Of a DNA stretch of 64,000 nt, positions 7,655 through 14,850 are shown in pieces (positions within the stretch are counted from its first letter, which is position 1; each line of letters opens with the position of its first letter). Made by a program: the position numbers and the translations under genes. The stretch is taken from contig CAYSLU010000005.1 in assembly GCA_964431965.1 (NCBI GenBank), positions 21,365-85,364 on the forward strand, written 5' to 3'. This DNA comes from CAYSLU01 sp964431965 (GTDB lineage Bacteria > Verrucomicrobiota > Kiritimatiellia > CAIKKV01 > CAYSLU01). The notes below the pieces were generated by a model. That model saw only the letters and a list, made by a program, of their open reading frames with translations, did no database searches and was not told where the DNA came from.

Positions 7655-10600
7655 TCACTTCGGCAGCAGGATGTAATCCGCCCACTCGAGGTCGGTGGTC
7701 ACGGTCGCGACGCCGTCCTTGAACTCGACCGGCACCGTCTTGCCGGCCTGGACCGAACGCGCCTCCTTCGGCTTGGCCGGCAGCCGTACCGTGACCTGCA
7801 AGTTTGTGACCGGCTTGTCCGTCCAGTTCGCCAGCGTCAGCACCGAGCCCTTGGGGCCGTCCATCATGATGGCCTCGACGAACGGGTTGCCGCAGACCGC
7901 CGGCTCTTCGACCGGCTTGGCGTCCACTCCGAGCCGCGCCAGCTTGCCGGCCGCGGGATCGAACGCCGTCGGCGTCACGGGGCAGCGGTTTCCGCCGCGC
8001 GCGAAGGGTTGCACGGGCAGCCCCGTCTTCATGTAGGCGCAGCCTGCCAGCGTGCCCACCGCGAACGCCTTGCCCTTGCCCAGTTCGCGCACCGTCACTG
8101 CGGGCTTGCCGTCCGCCCACTTGCCCAGCACGGTGGCCTCGGCCGGCGCCAGCGTCTGCTTCAGGCCGACCGCCGGAATCGTCGCACCGTCAAAGGTCAC
8201 GGCGCCGATCGGCGGCGCTACGGGCAGCTCCAGCGTCGAGCGGATCACCGCCAGGTTCTTCGCGGTGTCCGCCGACTTCAGGCCCAGCACCTTGAGCAGA
8301 GCCGCGTCGGGCTCGTTGAACTCGTTGTAGAGGCCGAGCCCGCCGGAGGCGTACAGGACGCCGCCCGCCTTGACCCACGCCTCCAGCTTGGCCGGCACGC
8401 GATGGTCGATCCACTCGCCCGACACATGGACGACGTCGTACTTCGACAGGATGCTGTCGAGCGCGATGTCGTCCTCGGTGATGAGGTCCACCCGGTGCTG
8501 CCCGTGCAGCAGCGCCAGGTAGAGCATCTGAGCCTCCACCCGCCCCAGGGTCTGCTGGATCGTGGCCTGGGCGTTCTTGCAGTTCGCCATGATCGCGTCC
8601 TGCGCCTTGGGGACCTGCGCCAACCGTTCGTTGTGGTCGGTGGCTTTGCTGAGCAGGACCGCCACGCGACCCGGCCGCACCGCCGCGCCGACGAGGAGCG
8701 CTTCCGCCTCGGCGGTGTCGTAGATCGACTCGTGGATGACCCGGTAGGTGTCCGTGTACCCCCAGGCCACGGAGTTCTCCGTGAACCGTTCGGGCGGGGC
8801 CACCCAGAAATTGTCGATATGGTTCACGCCGGCGCCGGGCGCGTAGATCATGCTGCGCCGCAGGAAATCGGCCCGCTGGCCCGGCGCGTGCGGCATCACG
8901 TAGAAGTGGATCTTCTGCTTGTTGTACTTCACCGCGCAGCGCACGGTGGAGAGCATCCAGGAGATCATCTGCGGGGGCATCGGCACGCTGAACAGGTAGT
9001 CCTCGGCCCAGTACATCGTCATGCCGTTGTGCTTGAAGATGTCGACCCACTGGTAGATGGGGCCATAGTACATCGGCATCCCGTGCGGCGAGTAGTTGGC
9101 GCCCGTCTCCACCTGCGGACCGAGCAGCGCCTTGGCTTGCGCCGTCAGGTCACGGTAGTAACCGAAGCGCTCCTCCTCGTTGAAGGTCTGTGCATACCAG
9201 CTCACGCGGCGATTCGCGGCCCGGTCAGCCAGCTTCGCCTCCTGGGGGTTTACGCCTCCGAGATCGGCGGCCGTGACGCCCCGCGTCTTGAGCCACGCCG
9301 TGAACTTCGCCTGCATCGCCGGATCCTTCCAGGCGATCTCGCCAAGATGGATCTCGTCGCCAAAGCTCATCACCTTGAACGCCTTCTTCTCGGCCTCGGG
9401 CAGTCTGCCGACATAGGACTTCAGCTCGTCCGGACTGTGGCAGTGCTGGTGATAGCCGTCGATGGGCGCGTGCGCGTAGGCATCGGGCAGCAGCGTGTTG
9501 TACCCGAGCGCGTCCTTGAACGCCGCGACCCAGGGCCGCTCCATCGCCATGAAGGCGCCGTAGTATAGGATCGACTGCGGCTTGCGCCCGTTGTTGCGGG
9601 TACGCCACTCCTTCTTGGCGAGGCGGCCTAGTTCCTCGGCGCGCGCCTGGCTGGCGAAGATGGTGCGCGTCTTGTTCCAGGCGATGTCCAGCGGCACCAT
9701 GAAGGTCTCGCCGTTCGGCAGCTTGATCGCGCCGGCTGCATCCTTGCCCGCCGCGTCGCGTGCGGCTTCGATCTCGATCGGGCCGGAGGCATTCGCCAGC
9801 GAGACATCGATTCCCTCGTCGTGCACCAGGCGGCAGAAGGGGGCGATGTTGACCCACGGGCTCCACTGGCCCGGCGCCACGTCGGCATTCTCGGGGATCG
9901 CCGTCTGGCGTCCGCCGTAGTTCGGCTGGTAGTGGCCGGTCGGCGTTCGCAGCTTCAGCCGGGCCGGTGCGGACGAACTATTCTTGAAGCGGACGAAGAG
10001 ACGCGTCTGGGCCAGGGCTTCAACGGTGAACGGCGAAGCCACGGCATAGGGCTTGAACCCCTGGTAGGTGTCGCCCGGCTCCGTGGTCAGCACCACGAAG
10101 TCGATAAACCGGCAGCCGGCCGGCGCCGGGTTCTCCACGGTGGTCAGCCGGATCTCGGCTGGTCCGGCCGCCAGCGGGATCAGGGTCTTCGGCGCCTCGG
10201 CGGCATCGTGGTCTACGCCCCAGAACCACCAGAGTTCGTCGCTGACGCCGCTGAAGCTCCAGAGCCGGTCGGTGCCCTTCTTCCCGTAGACATGCTCGAA
10301 GACCTTCTTGCCCTTCTGGAGCACCTCGATCTTGTGGAGGTAGTTGAAGTAGGGCGGCGCCTGGTACTTGCTCCACACCCGGTAGGAGCCCGCGACCGGA
10401 ACCGAAACCGTCTGCACGGCCACGGCGTCCTTGCTGTCCGCCGGAGCGCCGAGGCAGCCGCCTTGCGTCAGCCACATGCCCCCGTAGCTGTGCGAGGCGT
10501 AGCTGTCGTCCATGTGCGTGACGGACCAGCCCGGCCCCTGGGGCTTGAAGAACTCGCCCTCCGCCACCACCACCTGCGCCGTCGTCACCTCCGCCGCCAT

Positions 10601-10690
10601 CGTCAGGCGACTGCCGATCACGAGCGCCATGAACGCCGCCGCTGCTGCCCGAACTCCCGCCATGTGCCGTCTGGTCTCTCTCGTCTTCAT
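7655..10690 (-). CDS. secreted GH42-like (beta-galactosidase-like) multidomain protein
   Basis: 1011 residues. The start ATG at 10690 (MKTRETRRHMAGVRA) has GGAG eight bases upstream and overlaps the preceding small ORF as ATGA. It has an N-terminal signal peptide with a basic stretch, hydrophobic AAAAAFMALVIGS, and a probable cleavage after AA-E. Residues ~40-230 form a carbohydrate-binding-like beta domain (FVVLTTEP). A central barrel has FGDEIHLGEIAW and TMYWAEDYLF. A Rossmann-like trimerisation-type segment follows (ITEDDIALDSILSKYDVVHV, LEAWVKAGGVLYASGG), then a small beta domain ending in YILLPK. The layout matches GH42-type catalytic plus trimerisation domains. Substrate unknown; one of only two clear exported proteins in the window. 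Confidence 0.78.
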   Translation of the reverse strand: MKTRETRRHMAGVRAAAAAFMALVIGSRLTMAAEVTTAQVVVAEGEFFKPQGPGWSVTHMDDSYASHSYGGMWLTQGGCLGAPADSKDAVAVQTVSVPVAGSYRVWSKYQAPPYFNYLHKIEVLQKGKKVFEHVYGKKGTDRLWSFSGVSDELWWFWGVDHDAAEAPKTLIPLAAGPAEIRLTTVENPAPAGCRFIDFVVLTTEPGDTYQGFKPYAVASPFTVEALAQTRLFVRFKNSSSAPARLKLRTPTGHYQPNYGGRQTAIPENADVAPGQWSPWVNIAPFCRLVHDEGIDVSLANASGPIEIEAARDAAGKDAAGAIKLPNGETFMVPLDIAWNKTRTIFASQARAEELGRLAKKEWRTRNNGRKPQSILYYGAFMAMERPWVAAFKDALGYNTLLPDAYAHAPIDGYHQHCHSPDELKSYVGRLPEAEKKAFKVMSFGDEIHLGEIAWKDPAMQAKFTAWLKTRGVTAADLGGVNPQEAKLADRAANRRVSWYAQTFNEEERFGYYRDLTAQAKALLGPQVETGANYSPHGMPMYYGPIYQWVDIFKHNGMTMYWAEDYLFSVPMPPQMISWMLSTVRCAVKYNKQKIHFYVMPHAPGQRADFLRRSMIYAPGAGVNHIDNFWVAPPERFTENSVAWGYTDTYRVIHESIYDTAEAEALLVGAAVRPGRVAVLLSKATDHNERLAQVPKAQDAIMANCKNAQATIQQTLGRVEAQMLYLALLHGQHRVDLITEDDIALDSILSKYDVVHVSGEWIDHRVPAKLEAWVKAGGVLYASGGLGLYNEFNEPDAALLKVLGLKSADTAKNLAVIRSTLELPVAPPIGAVTFDGATIPAVGLKQTLAPAEATVLGKWADGKPAVTVRELGKGKAFAVGTLAGCAYMKTGLPVQPFARGGNRCPVTPTAFDPAAGKLARLGVDAKPVEEPAVCGNPFVEAIMMDGPKGSVLTLANWTDKPVTNLQVTVRLPAKPKEARSVQAGKTVPVEFKDGVATVTTDLEWADYILLPK

Positions 10691-10821
10691 CCGTATGTCT
10701 CCTGCCATCGATTGAGCGCTTCGGGCCATGCCCGTCGCAGCTGCACGGCCTGCAGCATGCCGTGCGATGCCTTATCCCCTGCTTGCGGAATCACAGGCCG
10801 CAAGCCGACTCGCTCCTCCAT
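10687..10821 (-). CDS. 44-residue ORF, possible C-terminal remnant
   Basis: The frame continues upstream past the ATG at 10821 for some 18 codons without a start. It reads VGLRPVIPQAGDKASHG ... LNRWQETYG and stops at 10687, overlapping the next gene by 4 bases (ATGA). That overlap suggests the end of a once longer gene coupled to the GH42-like gene. GGAGG lies inside the frame just after the ATG, so independent translation is doubtful. Family not recognised. Confidence 0.3.
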   Translation of the reverse strand: MEERVGLRPVIPQAGDKASHGMLQAVQLRRAWPEALNRWQETYG

Positions 10822-11027
10822 ATGCGCTATCACGGCCTTGTTTCGTACGTGACGCCGCAAACCCGCCTGTCAACCGCAGCCCCTGGGTAAGGTACAGACC
10901 ACCTAACCTCTTGCTGGGGAGAGTCTTCCTCGACGTTTGGGCCGGACGGTCTCTGCCTTCCTTCGGCAGGCGGGCGGCGAGGCCGTCTGCCGCCTGTGCT
11001 TGGGGTCAGGGAGACAAGGCATCCATG

Positions 11028-11190
11028 TCACAGCGCAATCCCCGGCAGGAACGGCGGTGCCGCGTCGGCCGGATCTGTGCGCTGGAGCCCCAGTAACACG
11101 CTCCAGGCCTGGCCCTTGTTGGCACCCAGCGCCAAGGCCAGGTCGTGACCGATATGGACATACCCATGGGCACATCTCCGTGTTGGTCAT
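11028..11190 (-). other. open fragment, likely C-terminal gene remnant
   Basis: Within the gap between the small ORF and the sialidase stop at 11195 there is a start-less open frame. It reads HGYVHIGHDLALALGANKGQ, AWSVLLGLQRTDPADAAPP, FLPGIAL, then stop at 11028. Its composition looks coding. I cannot name the family. The remaining bases from 10822 to 11027 hold nothing I recognise. Confidence 0.3.
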
Positions 11191-11194
11191 GGAT

Positions 11195-12529
11195 TCACCC
11201 TGGCAGCCTAGTGTCGTCCAGCAACGCATCGGGCACTTCGTTGATGCGAAGCTGGCATGTCTTGTTCGCGTAGGCTACGAAGTTGCGGCTGCCGAAGCGG
11301 TAGAACTGCGGGTAGCCGATCTCGAAATCCTTGAACGGTCCGCCCGGCAAGCCGTCGTTATAGATGAGCACCTTGGGCTTGCTGAAGTACAGCCCCGCGT
11401 TTTCCGTCACACCCGAGGACTCGCGGCCCACGGCGATCCACAGCGGATCGCGCGGGTACCACCCGCCTCCTTCCGGCTTGACGTTGTGGAAGAGAAACAC
11501 GAAGCGCCCGTCCGGCAGCTTGCTCATCAAGCACGGCGCGCAGGGCTGGTCGAACGGCTCGCCGCCGGGGCAGAGCCGCAGGACGACCGGCTTGCTCCAG
11601 GTGGCGCCGCGGTCGGCGCTGATGCTGTAGAACGGATGCCCGAGCCGAGAGCGGAAGACGCACAGCAGGCGTCCGCCGGAAAGCCCGGCCAGCGTGCCTT
11701 CCTGGCCGAAGTGGCGATCCGTTCCGGGGTAGGGGACCCAGAGGCCCTCGGATCGCTCCGGCAGGAAGCGGAACTCGAGCTTCGACGGATCGGCCTCGGT
11801 GCGGATGTTGCTGAGTTCGATGAAGAACACCTCGGTGCACCAGTCGTTGGGGCTACCGCCCTGCTCGTTGGCGGGCCTGGTCGCCGGGTCGGCACCCGGT
11901 TCCGGCTGCCACACGTTGCGCTCATCGAGCCGCCAGCCTTTCGGGTAGAGACTGGAGCGGCGAATCTTGGCGTAGGTCATAAGAACCTGGCCGGTGGGCA
12001 GGAGGCGCGGCTGGCCGAAGTTCCAGCCATGGAGGTCGCCGGTCGCGTCGTCCATGGAAGTCCTCGGCACGCCGACCCGGAAGCGGTCCGACCACGTCCG
12101 TCCATCGTCGTCGGAGCACCTGAAGAAGATGTCGCCGGCGTCGCGCAGCGGCACGCCGTTGATGTTGTACCAGTAGAACAGGTAGACGCGGCCGGTGTGC
12201 GGCACGACATACGAGAAGATCCAGGCCGGCACGCGGTAGCCCGGGGCTGAGGCCTCGATCACGATCTCCGAGTCCCATGTGCGCCCGTCGTCGAGGCTGC
12301 GGGCTGCGACGACGCGCTGATCGGGGTTCGACTCGTAGCCGCCCTGAGTCCAGCAGGCGATCCAGGTTTTCCTGGGCGTCACGCAGAGCTGCACCTGGTA
12401 GTTGAACCAGGTCGGGCCCGGCTGGCCGTCGATGATGACGCCATAGGCATTGGCGGCGTCCATCGAGGCAGGATGAAGAAGCTCCGGGGTGACCCGCGGT
12501 GAAACGGATTGTCCTTCAGCGAATGGCAT
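11195..12529 (-). CDS. sialidase-like Asp-box beta-propeller protein
   Basis: 444 residues. ATG at 12529 (MPFAEGQSVS) has GGAGGAG upstream, inside the end of the preceding gene (stop at 12532, two bases before this start). Asp-box motifs mark a six-bladed propeller of the GH33/BNR type: SLDDGRTWDS, SDDDGRTWSD and SADRGATWSK. A strand FGQPRLLPTGQVLMTYAKI and the tail NFVAYANKTCQLRINEVPDA are typical of these PVC proteins. The catalytic Arg triad of true sialidases cannot be assigned by eye. No signal peptide. Likely an exo-glycosidase; sugar unknown. Confidence 0.82.
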   Translation of the reverse strand: MPFAEGQSVSPRVTPELLHPASMDAANAYGVIIDGQPGPTWFNYQVQLCVTPRKTWIACWTQGGYESNPDQRVVAARSLDDGRTWDSEIVIEASAPGYRVPAWIFSYVVPHTGRVYLFYWYNINGVPLRDAGDIFFRCSDDDGRTWSDRFRVGVPRTSMDDATGDLHGWNFGQPRLLPTGQVLMTYAKIRRSSLYPKGWRLDERNVWQPEPGADPATRPANEQGGSPNDWCTEVFFIELSNIRTEADPSKLEFRFLPERSEGLWVPYPGTDRHFGQEGTLAGLSGGRLLCVFRSRLGHPFYSISADRGATWSKPVVLRLCPGGEPFDQPCAPCLMSKLPDGRFVFLFHNVKPEGGGWYPRDPLWIAVGRESSGVTENAGLYFSKPKVLIYNDGLPGGPFKDFEIGYPQFYRFGSRNFVAYANKTCQLRINEVPDALLDDTRLPG

Positions 12530-12531
12530 GG

Positions 12532-13638
12532 TTACGCTCCTCCCACACCGCCCCAAAACTGCATCCCCGGACATCGCACGAATTGCCACGGCACCCGCCC
12601 CAACGCATGCCCCGGCAGCGCCTTGCCAATCAGGGCCAGCGACAGCAGCCGGAACCAGGTCGGGAACATCGCGCCCTGGCCAGCCTCGCCGCGCAACGCC
12701 GGGTGTCCATACTCAAACGGCTGGTCCCGGATGAACATAAAGCCGCCATCCGGCATCCGGTTGGTCAGCACCCAGTCAGCCGCTCTCGCCAGCGCCGTCT
12801 CGATGTCGGCGCGGCGGTAATCGGTGAGCTGCATCATCCGGCAGAGCGGGTCGATCGAGTCAATGTCCTCGCAGGCACTGCTCATGGACGGCTCCGCCCG
12901 ATTGTGGACACCCCAGCCGAAACCGCCGCGCGGGTTCTGCGTGGCCAGTACGGTGTCGATGGCCCGCTCCAGGTGCGGGAGCGGCACGCCATCATAGAAG
13001 AGCAGCGGCCACCAATGGTAGGCCGCCTGAACGGCGTGACTGCGCCAGATCGGGTCGCTCGCGTCCACGGCGCCCCAGACGCCGGTCGTCGGGTTGACGT
13101 GATGCGCGGCCAGCCACTCCAGTAGAACCGCCGTTGCCTGGCCGGCCCGCGCATCGTCATGGAAATCACGGACGTACTGGAGCAGCACGCCGACGTTCAT
13201 GACCTCGTTGCCGGTCCAGGCAACCTGCCTGCCCCAATCGCGCGCCGCCAGCCAGCGCACCAGCGCGTCCGGATCGCGCCAGGGGTCGAGCCAGCGCAAG
13301 GGCTTCTCCGCCACCGCGCCCAAGCAGGCCAGAGCCGCGACGACGTGGCAGGTGAGGTGAGGCCGACCGCACCAGAGGGGGTCGTCTTTGTACCAGCCCT
13401 GATCGAAGATGACGGGATCGCGGAACAGGCCGTCGTCGTCCTGGTGGGAGAGCAGGTAGGTGATCCACTCGGCACACTCAGAGTCCGGCAGCCTGTCCAT
13501 GTCGCCCAGCAGATGCCGCGCCATGGCGGCGTAGCACGAGGAGTAGAGCGTGGGCCCGGAGCTGACGGCCGAGTAGCGGTAGCGCCCCGGCCGGTCGCCC
13601 CGGTGCGCGGCAACAAACGCAAGCGTCTCACGAATCAC
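12532..13638 (-). CDS. alpha/alpha-toroid protein (prenyltransferase/terpenoid-cyclase-like fold)
   Basis: 368 residues from a GTG at 13638 (GGGAGG five bases upstream), which overlaps the transposase stop by 11 bases. An upstream in-frame ATG at 13725 would overlap about 98 bases and lacks a ribosome site. Repeated helical segments end in Gly/Asp-rich turns: HQDDDGLFRDP, VNPTTGVWGAVDASDP, ATQNPRGGFGWGVHN and NRMPDGGFMF. This is the pattern of squalene-cyclase-like toroids, also used by polysaccharide lyases. The conserved HNRAEPSMSSACEDIDSIDP suggests a substrate cleft. Function unknown. Confidence 0.68.
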   Translation of the reverse strand: MIRETLAFVAAHRGDRPGRYRYSAVSSGPTLYSSCYAAMARHLLGDMDRLPDSECAEWITYLLSHQDDDGLFRDPVIFDQGWYKDDPLWCGRPHLTCHVVAALACLGAVAEKPLRWLDPWRDPDALVRWLAARDWGRQVAWTGNEVMNVGVLLQYVRDFHDDARAGQATAVLLEWLAAHHVNPTTGVWGAVDASDPIWRSHAVQAAYHWWPLLFYDGVPLPHLERAIDTVLATQNPRGGFGWGVHNRAEPSMSSACEDIDSIDPLCRMMQLTDYRRADIETALARAADWVLTNRMPDGGFMFIRDQPFEYGHPALRGEAGQGAMFPTWFRLLSLALIGKALPGHALGRVPWQFVRCPGMQFWGGVGGA

Positions 13639-14617
13639 GGCGGCCTCCCGATCGAGTCGCCCTTGAGGTGCGTCTCCCCTGGCTGCATGGCCATGACTCC
13701 TCCGCAATTGCTTCCGCCCAGGCATTCAGTTCCAGGCACTGGTCGCGGGTGATGGTTTGGCGCTGCCGGTGATAGGGAAACGGTGCGAGCATCAGCAGGC
13801 GGCCGGCGGCGCAGGCGTCGAAGTAGCGGCCCGGTGGCTTGTAGTGCGGCGCGAAGCCGTTGGCGAGCATAACAATGAGCGGCAGGCCGGCCTCGAGCGC
13901 GGCGCGGGCGATGGCTTTTTCGCCGGGGCTGATACAGGGGGAAACCAGCACCGCACCGTGTTCGGCCACGTAGAGCAGTTCCTCCTGCCGGGCCGCCAAC
14001 TCGGTCGGCGAAATGCGGCGCGAGATCTGGATCTGGCGTTTCAGCGGGTGTTGCAGGAGAAAGCGGTTGCCGATGGCCGCGCAGCTCTTGCCGGGGAGAA
14101 CCTCTGCGTTAGCTACAACGGTGAAAAGGGCTGGGTTGGCCCGCTTGGCAGCCAGGCGTCGGGGGTTGTCGGCGATGTAGGCGGCCATTGCTTTCAGTTG
14201 GCCGCGGCGCAGCAAGATGCTGTCCTGGAAGCCGGGTTGCCACAGTCCGGGACGGTTCGGTTGCAGGAGCAGCCCCTTGCTCCTGCATTCCTGCTCGCTC
14301 ACCCGCTTGAAGGCCTTCACAATGTGCCCCATGTGCCTGGCCAACCGCTCTTTGACCCACAAGATGCCGTGGAAGTGGTCCGGCATCACCACGCACTCGC
14401 ACGCCTCGACTTCGGGATAGACGGCCGAGGTCCGCCGCCACACCTCGTTCACCACCTCGCCGATCGGCGAGAGCGCCACCGTCGCCGCGCTGCCCTTCGC
14501 CACCTGCAAGGTGCCAAGGAAATCGCGCCGCGGTTCGGTCACGAGCGTGATCAGGTAGAAGCACGGCTCACAGTAGTCGTGCTCCCAGCAACGCTGCATC
14601 ATCCCCCTGTTGCTCAT
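13628..14617 (-). CDS. RAYT/IS200-like Y1 transposase with DprA-like C-terminal domain
   Basis: 329 residues. The N-terminal half is a Y1_Tnp single-strand transposase: the HUH motif lies in CVVMPDHFHGILWVKERL, and the presumed catalytic Tyr in KAMAAYIADNPRR. Such RAYT enzymes normally process REP hairpins and are often domesticated single-copy genes. The C-terminal ~150 residues are extra: VLVSPCISPGEKAIARAAL, EAGLPLIVMLANGF and GRLLMLAPFPYH, resembling the Rossmann-type DprA/LOG nucleotide-binding fold, which I take as a fused domain. Start MSNRG at 14617; MMQRC twelve bases downstream is an alternative. It overlaps a GH1 remnant, and no clear REP palindrome was found beside it. Confidence 0.82.
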   Translation of the reverse strand: MSNRGMMQRCWEHDYCEPCFYLITLVTEPRRDFLGTLQVAKGSAATVALSPIGEVVNEVWRRTSAVYPEVEACECVVMPDHFHGILWVKERLARHMGHIVKAFKRVSEQECRSKGLLLQPNRPGLWQPGFQDSILLRRGQLKAMAAYIADNPRRLAAKRANPALFTVVANAEVLPGKSCAAIGNRFLLQHPLKRQIQISRRISPTELAARQEELLYVAEHGAVLVSPCISPGEKAIARAALEAGLPLIVMLANGFAPHYKPPGRYFDACAAGRLLMLAPFPYHRQRQTITRDQCLELNAWAEAIAEESWPCSQGRRTSRATRSGGRRDS

Positions 14618-14629
14618 GCCCGGTTCCCC

Positions 14630-14838
14630 CCGCAATCCACTCCCGGTACCACCACCCGCTATCCTTCACCGTCCGGTTCAGCGGCTGGTAGTCTACATGC
14701 ACCAAACCGAAGCGCTGGCCCCAGCCCATGTCCCACTCGAGGTTGTCGAGCAGCGACCAGCTGCAGTAGCCACGGACCTTCTGCGGGGCTTGGAGAACGT
14801 CCTCGCGGAACTCCGTTAGCCCGCATGATCGGTGTGTT
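14630..14838 (-). pseudogene. GH1 beta-glucosidase C-terminal remnant
   Basis: A start-less frame encodes KVRGYCSWSLLDNLEWDMGW, GQRFGLVHVDYQPLNRT and VKDSGWWYREWI. This is the unmistakable end of GH1 beta-glucosidases (RGYFxWSLLDNFEW ... RFGxVxVDY ... RTxKDSxxWY). Only about 65 codons remain; the catalytic Glu motifs upstream are gone and the frame closes soon after the GH38 stop. Its far end runs under the transposase start, so the transposase may have inserted at, or been captured with, the degraded gene. Confidence 0.8.
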
Positions 14839-14850
14839 CATGGAGCTGCC

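Noticed and set aside
12532..13725. Upstream ATG start for the toroid protein
   Set aside because: It would overlap the transposase by about 98 bases and has no ribosome site; the GTG at 13638 has GGGAGG.
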